Positions 24,293 to 36,300 of a DNA stretch of 64,000 bases are shown in pieces (within the stretch, counting starts at the first letter, position 1; each line of letters starts with the position of its first letter). Origin of the DNA: Cloeon dipterum (Eukaryota > Arthropoda > Insecta > Ephemeroptera > Baetidae). The stretch covers positions 10,230,001 to 10,294,000 of the forward strand of contig NC_088786.1 of assembly GCF_949628265.1 (NCBI RefSeq). The letters are read 5' to 3'. The notes below the pieces were generated by a model. It saw only the letters and a program-made list of their open reading frames with translations, was not told the origin of the DNA and did no database searches. The position numbers and the translations under genes are program-made.

Positions 24293-24364
24293 ATGAACTC
24301 GATGAGCTCAGGAGGCGGCGGCGGAGGATCCTCCGGCCGCAAGACCAAAGAGGAGGAAGAGGAC
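24293..24364 (+). CDS. DPP alternative first coding exon 1A
   Basis: ATG-initiated exon of 24 codons: MNSMSS, a run of glycines, then SSGRKTKEEEED, ending at donor GAC|GTGAGT in phase 0, as the shared exon at 31452 requires. It encodes a short acidic-ended cytoplasmic tail like exons 1B and 1C. The frame is open upstream to an ATG at 24188, so a 59-residue version is possible. I prefer 24293 because the glycine/acidic part resembles a tail and the upstream part does not, but this is weak. Support is phase, donor quality and analogy with DPP6/DPP10 alternative N-termini; no transcript evidence. Confidence 0.55.
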
Positions 24365-27300
24365 GTGAGTTGAGGCCCCCCTTTTCGCACTCTGCCCCCG
24401 AAGCCCCTTGCAGACTGTGCATGCCTCTTTTTCCAATCGCTCCTCTCACTTTTCCACCTTTCTACTCCTCACACACAATGCGGGATGCAGGCACCACTGC
24501 GGACGCTAACCTTGGGATAATGCGTCTTTTTAATCTGACGGGAAAAATCCTCGCGCCAGCCGATTCCTCCCAATTCCTGTCGGACGCGGTTATCGGCTCG
24601 TTTATTCAAATTAATCGGCGGTTAGGCAACAGCCTGTCGTGTTTATATTTATTTTACGGTCAATATGGTGAAAGTTTGCACATAAAAAGTTGCATACGAG
24701 TGCGGCACTACCCCCTCCCTATGCGGCGCTCGTGCCGCGCTGCCCCGCACCCTGCTGCTGCTGCTGCGATGCGGAGGACTTGGACCGCTAATTACCCTCT
24801 GAAAATCACACCACGCGGCTCGGTGCGTCGCTCTTCTCTCTCGTGATAAGTGGTCCTCGCGGCGACGTAAACTGCCTGGAATGTCAAGTGCCGGCTATGC
24901 AGTCAACCCAAGGCAAAAGTGTTTTACGCGTACACAAAAGAAGCGCCGGAGATGGCGCAGAGCATGCTGCTCTCTTTCTTTCTTCCCCGCGCCATAAAAA
25001 GCGTTGCGGATGTGAATGGGATGAGCCAATGAAATTTTAACACCCGACTTTTTATTTCAATCTGCAAACCAAGTTATGGCGTTCCCCTACAATTTTTTTC
25101 CTATTCATCCTTAATAGAGCGATCAAGGATACTACATAATTCAATGAAAAATTTACAGCCAGAGAACATAAAATATTTTTCCTGGAACATAAATTTTTCA
25201 ATCACTCAATGACATATCAAATTATTTACAAAAAAAGGTATTGATTGAAAATTATCAGTATCTTAAAAATGCGAATGTTTCTGACTTATCAGAAAGATTT
25301 TGGAAACATTCTATACACTTTAAGATTTTTAAGCGTCGAAGGCCGAAGATTCTCGCATGAGACCAAACGACACTGCTTTGATGCAAATTCATTTCGAAAA
25401 ATTTCAGCTTTCTGCCATTTTAGGTTGAGTTTTCAGAATTCGGATTACTGAAAATAAAAACTTAACTCAAAAACTGCGTTTCGTTATTCTGAACTTTGGG
25501 ACTCTAATCTCTTCCAATGATACAGAGTATTTTGCAATGGAATTTGGTGACTTGCGTGACCGCAGCGTAAAATTGTTTCAACTTTTACGCCCAAATAGCT
25601 AACTTTGATGTAATCTCTATCAAATCAAAATCACTATCGAATATTTTAAGACCGATCATTTCTACTGCTGTCAAAGCGTGCTTTTCACTTTGATTTTCGT
25701 TCAAAATAATTTTTATAGCTTTCGCTGCAAATTTCGAAAGTTTCTTTTTAGGTTCCATTTTTGTAGCCAGATTTTCTAAACATAACTACTTTTAAAGATT
25801 TTTAAAGAGCTATCGCGTTTTTTGAATAATTCCAGACATTCATGGGAAAACTCAATTTCAAGCAAAAATTAAAATACAAGCATAAGAGCAGCTTCTGTTT
25901 CCTGAAATTAAGATACTTTCTCAAATTCATATTATTCTTAGGGCCTGTTTTATTCACTTAAATTTTGAACATCTAAGTTAATTTCCTTTTTACACAATAA
26001 AATAAACAATAAGAGAGCAGAAAAATATATAGTCAATAGTACCCGTGTGTCAAAAAACACTTAATCTACAGTTCAGTTTGTTTCTCAATTTGCCTATGGC
26101 AACAATCAAAGCGGCACATCACGTAAAGCACTCACTCTATGGCCACTCTAATATTTATAGACTCACGGGTTTAACGAGTGGCGGGGCGATAGAAACCAAT
26201 TTCCCATCAGCGTATATACGCCAACAAATTAAAATCACTTTCGGGACGCTTCACTTATGACGCCAATAACGCCCTACTTTCTCCCCGACTGCACTGCCAT
26301 GCGGCTCATGATTTATTAAAAGGCCCCTCATGGTAGCAATCGTGTGCAGTGCAGCTCACTTCAGCCGATCCCGTAGCAGCCGAGTGTTGGCTTGGCGTTG
26401 GCAGCGACCGATCCATTGTTCGCAGAAACTTATTCATAGCATGTATGCTCCGAAACGCGTACAATGTTGGCCGAGGTCTCAACGCGAACTAGATTAACGG
26501 CCCTGAAATACATGCATTTGGTGCTGCAAACTGCAACTCCCCGCGCGGCGTCTCGTATTTTGCGCAGCGTGCGCATCGCAGGCGATTTATCAGTCATCCG
26601 CACACACTCATGCTTCTGTCTTTAAGTTATTCATTTGACCCACTAAACTGCCAAGCGCCCTCTTATTTACATGGGAATATCCGGCAAAAAGTTACTTCAA
26701 ACACCCTTTTTTTGTACCCATTTTCAGGATAAAATATTATCACACCACTTTGTCAATTGATTTTGAGCTTCTTAGGAATCCAACATAATAATTTTTTTAC
26801 TATAAAAATGCCAATAAAAACGAAGTTCTGTGAGAGTTAGTTATTCGGTGAAATGAAGTACTAGATTTTAAAAATTAAATAACTTAATTGAAAATCAAAA
26901 AATGTAGAACACGTTTTTTTAAAACAAAAATATTCTGTTGTTGTTTGACTGGACTTCCAAAGATTTAAAAAAAATATTTTCTTAAAAAAAGTTGTGTGTT
27001 TTTCCATACGAAATAGATAAACGGAATTTGTATTTTTTTATAGTAATTAAAATTTTTGTTTTGATTCCATATTAATGTTTATTACAATATTTGTCATGAA
27101 CTGAGGCAATACTATGACGCCGAAACTTGCCGGAGGAATAAAGGGGAGAGATTTTTTAGCAACAAGAATTAAGTCCGTTTCTTTCAGAATCTTTCAGAAT
27201 ATAGTAATATACAGAAGTTTATAAATATTTATCACGTTAAATTTAAAATTTTAATAATACAAAAATCTTTAGTTACAACATGTTTATTGTCCATATCGGA

Positions 27301-30300
27301 ATAGTTCCTTGTTGTAAAATTAATATATGATTCTTCATACAAAGTTGTCAATTTCAATCAATCGCTATTTTTCTTAAGTCAATCTGAAGATGACCGCTGA
27401 TAACTATTCTATCACGGATCTGCATCTTCAGGGATCACTTCATACAAATTTATTCTAACTCTGTTGTATGAAAACTACTCCCCTGCACGACAAAATGTGG
27501 AAATACGTGTATTTTCGATATCATTACACATATTGTTTATTCTAGTCTTAAGTCATAGCATAAATTTAATATTAACATACGATAGTAAAAAATGCAATCC
27601 AATCCAATTCGATTATATTTATGCAAAAGAGTCATTTCTGTACATATGGGTTAACTGAACAACGCTAAAGGAAAGTTTATAAAAATCAGACCAAAGGGGT
27701 CTAGACTCGCAGGGTTTCCGTTAGAAAATCACTTAGCATACAAAACTGTTTTTATGAGGAGCTATAAAATGTCATTAATTAAATTGACAAGAAAATTCAA
27801 AAGAAAGGAAAAACGAATTCAATAAATCTAAGTTTCAATGGATATATCAATCGTTGAGGTTCAATGAGTTGCTTGCTAATGCTAAAAATGCCTTATTTTG
27901 CCTGCTAAGGCAATTAGATTAAAAATGTTGTTGTGATTGATGATTTGTTTTGGAGAATTAATCTCAATCGAATTAAAAAACTTTTAAGCTAGGTTCAATA
28001 GTGTTAGAGAATCTGAATTTGCACTCTTCGTAAAAAGCTAGTTTTATTTTTACTCTATAAATAGAAACTCCCACTTTTTTCACTTTTTAGATCTACATTC
28101 GACATAAACTCTAAAGTTTGATTAATCGAATGTCAACTAGAACGAGTTATTTATTTAGTTGATTCTGATAACACGAAAAAGTGAGCTAGAACCAAACCGC
28201 TGATTCCGCTTGAAAACAAGTATGTTTACTAGACCCGGTGCCGCACGCACTAATTACACAAACCGCGAACTAACGAAAACAGCGAAATCGGAAACCGCGC
28301 CGCGCCGCGCGGCTTAACAAACGATATCAGTGTATCATCCGTGTGCACAACCGCAGTGCCCTTTTGCGGCGGCGACGGAGGCTCATGGTGGCGGCGGGTG
28401 TAAGGGGCGGTTCGGCCGGTGCTGCCTCTGTATTTGCTTTCCCGACCTCTTTCCCGGCACGCATTTTCGCCTTTTCCCGGCAGGTGTCCTTAACGGTGTG
28501 TGATTCGCGCGGGCGGGCCGTCCGTCCGTGGGCCGGCGCCAACCCGACACGCGCGTGATTTCGCGCGCCAATCAATATTGCACCCGCTCACCCGCTCTCT
28601 CGCTCGGGCTGACCCAATTCGCGCGAATCCCACCCGCGAGATCGGCGCCGGGGCGACGACGAGGGCCCCATCGGTCGACGCCACGTAAATTTTATCGGCG
28701 AGCTCGCGATCGCGGCGTCGGCGGCACCGCGTTTGATTCTCATTTGAGTCGTGCACCGATTGTCACGCGAGCCTCCGAGGGGGCGCAGGGGGTGCCTCTA
28801 TCGATTCAGCGCGCGGCCCGGGCCGACTTGCGGTGGTGCCTCCGACAACTACGATCCCTTTGTACTAATTTCGCACCATGTCCGAGGAAGGCAATTTTGA
28901 CGACGAGGTAAGCGCTCTCCGGCCAAAAAGCCGCTGATTGCACTCAACCCTTTGCACACTCACACACGTATATATTGACTGACAATGAGAGAATGCTTGC
29001 CTGCTTTAATTCGAGTAAGACATCTCGCAGAATGAGTTGTCGCGGAATGCTTTTTAACTAAGTGCCAGAACGACTGACTGATTTTGACTGCTGGCTCAGG
29101 CCACCTCATATCCTTTCACACAATCACACACTCGTTCTGCCTGCCTTTCTCATCTCATGCCTTTCAAAATAATAATAAAAAAGATTTTAACATCGCAAGA
29201 AAACTCTAAATTTAAAACGTTACATAGGATATTAACCCCGCTCCTTCTCAGGGTTGGGAATTTAAGACGATCGCGACTACTTTTCTGTGCCTCTCATATA
29301 TATTTCTTTATTATACAAGTCAATTAGTTAATCGTATATGTTGTCTATCAGTCTAATCGCTTGTTAAGCCGGATAGACACTGTTGGGCACTCCAAAACAC
29401 CTTAAAAATACAAAAACATCAAATTCTATGAATCAATTATTTTTTAATTTAATGAAATAAATAAATTTATCGTTTTTTGGAATTTGTTTCTTAGAAACAA
29501 GAAAAAAACCAAGTTAATAATGATATCTGACCTTTTGAGCCGCAAATTATTTATAATTCACTGGAAGTGGCTTTCAAACCGTAAATTTGGAAACAGATAA
29601 TACATAATCAAGTTTGAATACATTTTAAACATGAATTCACATATAATTTTTCTTAGCAATATAATCCTCTTTTGTTCTGATTTTTACGAGCTTTTAAAAA
29701 TTTTTGGACTAAGAAAATTTCCCAATCGTAAATTATTTTTGCCATGATTAATCAAATTGCGGCCGTGAAGCCATCTGAAATTGGTCTTTTAAAAAGCTAT
29801 GATTTAAAAGGAATTGCAAGTCTCTCAAAGTTTGAGATAATTTGCAAAAACAAAAAATCACTTGAAAAATTGGTAAAAACACTGTAAAGTCAAAAAGAGT
29901 CTAAATTTCCCAACCCTACTCACACTCCATGATTCGAATTGTTTGTTTTCTAGCCTGCCGCTTTGTATTCATTGATATCAGATTCACGCCTTCCGTTATG
30001 TTAGCCCTCTGATCTTCTCCTGCTGTTTTGGTTTATTTTGGAAAGGGTATTCCCCTTTCACCACTCCTTCCAGACGTCGGAAGGGGCGCCTCGCGTGTAC
30101 ACATGCCTTTGATTGAAAGCTAGAGAAAGGGTTTTTCTGTTGGAATCGGGCCTGAGGAAACGAACGGAGGCGCATGCTTGGCTCACGCGGCACGCAAAAG
30201 GTCCCGGGGATATCGGCAGCAGTCAGTGAGCGGCCACCGCCGGGGTGAAATGAAAATCAACAAGTAATGGAGGGCAAGGAAGGCCTCAAAGATGACGTAA

Positions 30301-33300
30301 GCACTCATTTTAATTACCACTCTCTAATTACCGGGGGGCTGCCATTTAATTCGTCCCGCGTGGCAATGCACGCGATTCAGTCTATTAAACCTTATCTGCT
30401 GGGGAAATTAAGCGCGCGCGGGCCTGACTGACACTCGGGCGGGCAAAGGTGATGCCGGGTGCGCGATAAATAAATTACACGCCCAGATAAATGTCCTCTG
30501 ATTCCCCAGCTGCGGGTTTCATCACGCGCTCTGCGACGAAATTTGAATTTTCGCCGCCGGCATCACGCTGATTAATTTTTCTCTCCACTCTTTTTGCATT
30601 TTTTCAGTCGACACGGTAGGGACCGCCTGCTTTTTTGGCTCCTTACCTTGATCATTACTATACATATATAGCTTAACTTTTATGCATGATCAATTATTGC
30701 ATTTGCTGCCTGAAACTTCTTGCTACATTCGGAGTTGAGAGACGGCATGACTTTTACAATAACTCCCTCTCTTTAATACATTATTTAAACTTTTCTTGTA
30801 TATTAGTACGTATATATATACTGTATTTATTCTGATTATCGGAATGAGTAACTAAACTTTGCTGGTAGTATAATAATATATTACAAGCCTTTATCAAGCA
30901 GCCAGCCACTTTTGTACATACAGAGCAAAACGATTATATATAATGCTTAGTATGCCCACTATAAAATAAGAGAAAAATGGGTCGTCATTCCACGTACCGT
31001 GCCGGCATTTCCCTCGGCCAGTCCACACCACGCAAGAAAATCAAAGAATATGCCTATCGCTTCAGTCCATATTTATCCGAGAAGTCATTTCCAACTCGGT
31101 AAAAAAAAACCTAAACTCCGCCTTGGCATGTGAACAAAATACATGCATCCAATCTCTTCGCTTCCTGACATATCATTTCTCCGTTTAACCCTTTAACGAC
31201 GCAGAGGGAAAATCAATAAACCAAAACTATTTTTACAGAAGTTAGTTGCTCCCCCGTTCGCCAAGTTAGTTTCGGATAAATATGCATGCGTGTGCTGGGC
31301 AGCAGCCCACGCGCTCGCTCTTTGAAAGCCGAGAAGTTGTTCGGTGTGGACTGGCCGATCGAAAATAGTGAGCGGCCGATTTGAAATGCAAATGCAGAGA
31401 CGTGGGTAAACACGGCACTGACTGACGGCTGTTTGACGTGTACGCACACAGGAGTTGGTGTCGAGCAATGCGAACCAACGCAACTGGCGGGGCATCCTGA
31501 TCGCCCTGCTGGTCATCGTATTCGTGCTGGCACTGATCGTCACCTCCGTGGTGCTGCTGACGCCGCCCGATGAGGGGCCGCGCGTCAAGGGCCATCGCTT
31601 CAAACTGGCCGACGTGCTCGGACACGAGTTCCTGCCCCTGCGCTTCAATGGCACGTGGGTGTCGCCTCACGAACTCGTCTACCTGGACCACCATGGCGGC
31701 ATCAGCCTGCTCAACGTGCTCAACGCCTCCTCCAAAGTCCTGATGAACAATCAGACCTTTGTTAGTATCCCAGCATAAACAGACGAGAAAGAAAGAAAGA
31801 GAGAAAGATAATAAAAACGAGTCGCGGGCTCTTTCAACAAGCCGTGATGGAAGGTCATTGACGCGCGTGATTAGGAAACAAACTGTTGCTTTGATCAATA
31901 TACATACACTTGACTTCTTCTTCAGACTCGAGAGGCATCTATGTATGCAAATATGAGGATCGATGAATATTCTAAGAGCAAACGTCGGGAAAGCAACAGA
32001 TACATGGAAAATCTCATTTCTTTATCTTTTCAAATAGAAAAGTCAAAGAGGCATGTATATTTATTTATAGATCTATGTAGTGCAATTACGTCAAAGCGCC
32101 TCTAGATTTTTATGCATCTGCCGGTGCTATTCTGACCCCGTTAATCGAGGATATATTTCTGGAACCTTGGGAATCGAGTCCATTTCCGCGTTTTGATGCT
32201 CAGTCACGAAAAGCGGTGCTCTCCTTCTGGAGAAAGGGTCGCATTGATTCGAGACATTTGACGTTAATCTGGGATTATGGGACGTGTTTTATGTTATGAA
32301 AATTTAATAGCTTCTACCACCTAACCGCTTTTGATAAGTGGCTGACTGATATGCCAATTATCATTTGTACTATCTCGCGAGTATACAAATTACCACCTGT
32401 ACTTTTTGGTTTATTTTTCCGTTCGTGACACGGTAAAATGCAGGGAATCGGCTACCAAGCACGATGTCTGTTGAATTAATGAAAAGAAATATCTGTTTTA
32501 AATTCAAGAAGGATTTACTCGAATCGGCAGTCAAACAACTCCGAAAATAAACGAGCTGGAAAGAGATTTGGACGCAATCCAATGAATCACGTACGCCACC
32601 CGCGCCTTCCTACTGGCGAAAGAGCCCCGGCTCGGTACATTTTGCCTGAGTTAACTTGACAAATGGTGTGTCATTCGCAGAGGAGGCTGAATTCTGCCAA
32701 ATTCACCCTCTCGCCGGACCACCGGTACATTCTACTGGCACACAACGTCCAAAAACTCTTCCGCCATTCATATCTCGCCCAGTACACAGTCTTCGACATC
32801 AGTACCACGTAATCCCCCTTGCAGCCGGCCGGCTAATTTAAAACTAATGGCCTAATTTCGAACAGAGAGCTGTTTCCGCTTACACCAACCCCAGAAGATC
32901 CGACCCACCCCTACTTGTTGCACGCGGCGTGGACGCCCAAACAGGGACACGCCTTGGTGATCGTCTACGAGTACGACATCTACTACCGTCCGGGGCCCAG
33001 GGGCAACTTGGTCTACCGAGTCACCTCCGACGCCGTGCCAGGAGTTATTAGCAACGGGGTGCCTGACTGGGTCTACGAGGGTGAGTGTGAAAAAAATTAT
33101 CTACGTGTTGCGTCGTGCTCGTCAATAATGCAAGATTAAAAAAGAATATGAGTTTTACAAATGTTTTCCTTGAATATTTCACGAAAACTGTAAAATAAAA
33201 ATCAATTAAGTGCTCTTTTGCTGTTTTTGATAGAATATTTTTCAACACAAATTTTACGAGAGGAAAGAAAATTAATACTGCCGGTCTTTTTTTTGGACAT

Positions 33301-36300
33301 ACAAAAAATATCCGTTAACAACAGAAATGTGTTTCCAATCGATTGAAACCAAGTAAAAAATTAGAAAATATTTATGAAAAAATCGAAAATATCAGGCAGA
33401 ATAAATAATATTTTTAAAAGTTTCAAGGAAATGTGAATGTTAAATGGAAGGGAAAATGCGCTCTTTCCTGATATTAATAAACAAGGAAATCATTTCCACA
33501 AGAATTTTTCAGAGAATTCTTTCAAAGACATGGAATATTGTTTACAAATCAGCTCCATTTCGAATTGATTTTCCATCAAGTCTGATGTACTTTTTATAAC
33601 TTTTAATCAATACAGCTCACTGACAAAATATACGCCGCTGCGTCGACATCAAACTGGGGCTCAGCTCCATCTGCTTTTTACGGTTTATTAACAAAAACAA
33701 ACTACACGGTGACGCGCTACCGAGAGGGATGATTGATGACTGGTAATTATTGCAGAGGAAGTGCTGGACAGCAATTTAGCGCTATGGTTTGCTGAAGATG
33801 GCTTGCTCATCTCGTACGCCACTTTCAACGACTCGAGGGTGGAGGAGCTCAAATTTCCCTGGTTTGGCTCACTGGACGAGGGGAAACTGTACCCCGACAT
33901 CCGCAGCCTGCGCTACCCAAAGGTAATCAATTCCAGAGTACAAGCCCGAGGCATTGTTTTGAGACGAAAAATAAATTGCAGCCCGACACTCCGAATCCCA
34001 CGGTGACTCTGTGGGTGGCGGATTTGGCCGACCCCAAGAACATTCGAAAGAGGGATTTGAAGCCGCCGTCCGCCCTCGATGACGAGTGAGTGCTCTTTAT
34101 ATTGCGCACTTTTTCCTAAAGGGTCATTAGCTGCTGGCTTTTCCACCGTGATTCTGATCAAATCTCCCTTCTCACATCTCGCCCCGAGAGAACGCAAGCA
34201 TAGAGCGAGATTTCTCAGCCGCGATAGCCGGCACGTGCGCTCGCTACCAGCAGGAAATTGATTTGAAAATCTAACTACTTGCACCGAGAGAGCCATAAAT
34301 TACACAAACGGAAAATTCCTGCATAATCAGATTATCGCTGCTTTTATCGCCCTGGCACACTTTACGACCTCCGCACACCCCACGCGGAGACAATGCATCT
34401 CGCTCCCGCCGGTGCACTTTACATCTAGAGTGTATGTGCCGCGCGGAAAAGGCTTTATTATTGTAGCAACGTTGTTTCGCGTGACTCTGTAGCTGCCTTT
34501 TACTTTTCACGTCGAGAATTGCTGCAGCGTGCTTGTTTCACTGCCTAACGCTGTCAATAATTTACCAGGGAGTTCTACTTCACCTCGGTTACCTGGGTCA
34601 GCCTCACCGAGTTGTCGGTCGTGTGGATGAATAGGGTGCAGAACTTCAGCCTCGTGTCCGTCTGCAAGAGTCCGCTGTGGATGTGTCAGGAGGTGAATTG
34701 TTTATCATATTTGTTCGCCACTGCCCAACAACTTGATTCTTTTTGTGTAGAAAGTTCCATCAGCATGAATATATATTTTATTTGTGAAAACTTTTTCCCA
34801 TGATTAGTATGAGAGAAATTAAAAATTGTATTTTATTGAAATTGTTCTGATTCTTTTTTCTAAACTTAATAATTAGAAATCGGCCTATGAATGAAATTAT
34901 GAGAAGAGAAATCAAATACCACTTTTGGTATTGTACTAGCTACGCAGGCTTCATTAATAGTGCTCTACCTTTAAACACAATTTGTTTAGAATTAGTTTTT
35001 ATCATTATTTTACACTTTTAAAAAGGTTTTATTATTTTATATTCAAAATTAATTTAATAAGAATGAGATAAAAAGACAAGTACTGCTTGGTTTAAAATCT
35101 TGTTTTAACTTAATAAATAAAAACTTGTTATATATTTAAAAATAAATTCTTTTGAACTCAACTTTGCAACATGATTAAACTTCACGAAAATTGTTTTTTT
35201 TAATACTGGGTCGATTTAAAGTTTCGATGTCTTAAATCACAACATTATATACTTATACGATGATAGGCATAATTAAGTCACAAAAGAACAAAGAAATCAA
35301 TAATTTGCCCACTTGAACAGTAGGAGTCTAGAAGTCCGCAGTGAAATCAAGCTGAGAAAGTTTATTTCCGTACAGAAACTGCAGATAAAAGCAAACTAGC
35401 TGCTGGGCAGCAAACCGTCGTTTCTCAAAAATTTAAAAGCGCTGACGGAATATTTATAGCTTCTTCCCATTCGTTGCGTGTTTATTTACAATTTCTTAAC
35501 TGCTTACATTGAACCCCATTGTTTTAACATTTGCAGGTGCACCGGGTGACGATCGAGAGCCGCGGCTGGGTTCCTGAGTCGCGGGGCCCGCCACTCTTCT
35601 CCAAAGACAGCGCCAGTTTCGTCACCCTGACACCCATTCGCGACGGCTCGGCCGGCCGCTTCATGCACGTTACCCTGGTGGACACGGCCAAGAGTGGGAC
35701 CTTCTCGCTAACGCACGGCCGCTTCGACGTGGCCAGCATCGAGGCGTGGGACCATGTGGAGAACAAGATCTACTTCCTGGCCGCGCCAGAGGGCCGTCCC
35801 GGGCAGCAGCACCTGTGGCGTTTCACCCTGAGCGGCAACGTGGCCAGCAGCCCCCAATGCCTGACGTGCCCTTACCCTGACGTGACGACGGACGGCGAGG
35901 CAAGCTACATGGAGGACTCGGACGAGGACGTGGACCCCGAGGACCTGCTGTCGACCACGACGACGACCACGGCGGCGCCCCGCAAGAGCAAGAAGGGCAA
36001 GCCGCCTCCACCGCCACACCCTAGCACCCTGGTGTGGCGGCCGTGCCTCTACCACACGGCCGTGTTCAGCCCCAACAAGGACTACGTGGTCGTCGAGTGC
36101 CTCGGCCCTGGGGTGCCTTTCACCAGGATGTACACCACCAGGGAGAGTCCCGACGGGCTGCGTCTGATCGCCACCCTGCAGAACAACACCAAGCTGCAGG
36201 AGCGAGCGGCCGGCATGGCGCTGCCGCAGGTCAAGACGTTCCCCGTGCAGATCTCGGGTGGATACCATGCCAGGGTCAGGCTGCACCTGCCGCCAGGTCT

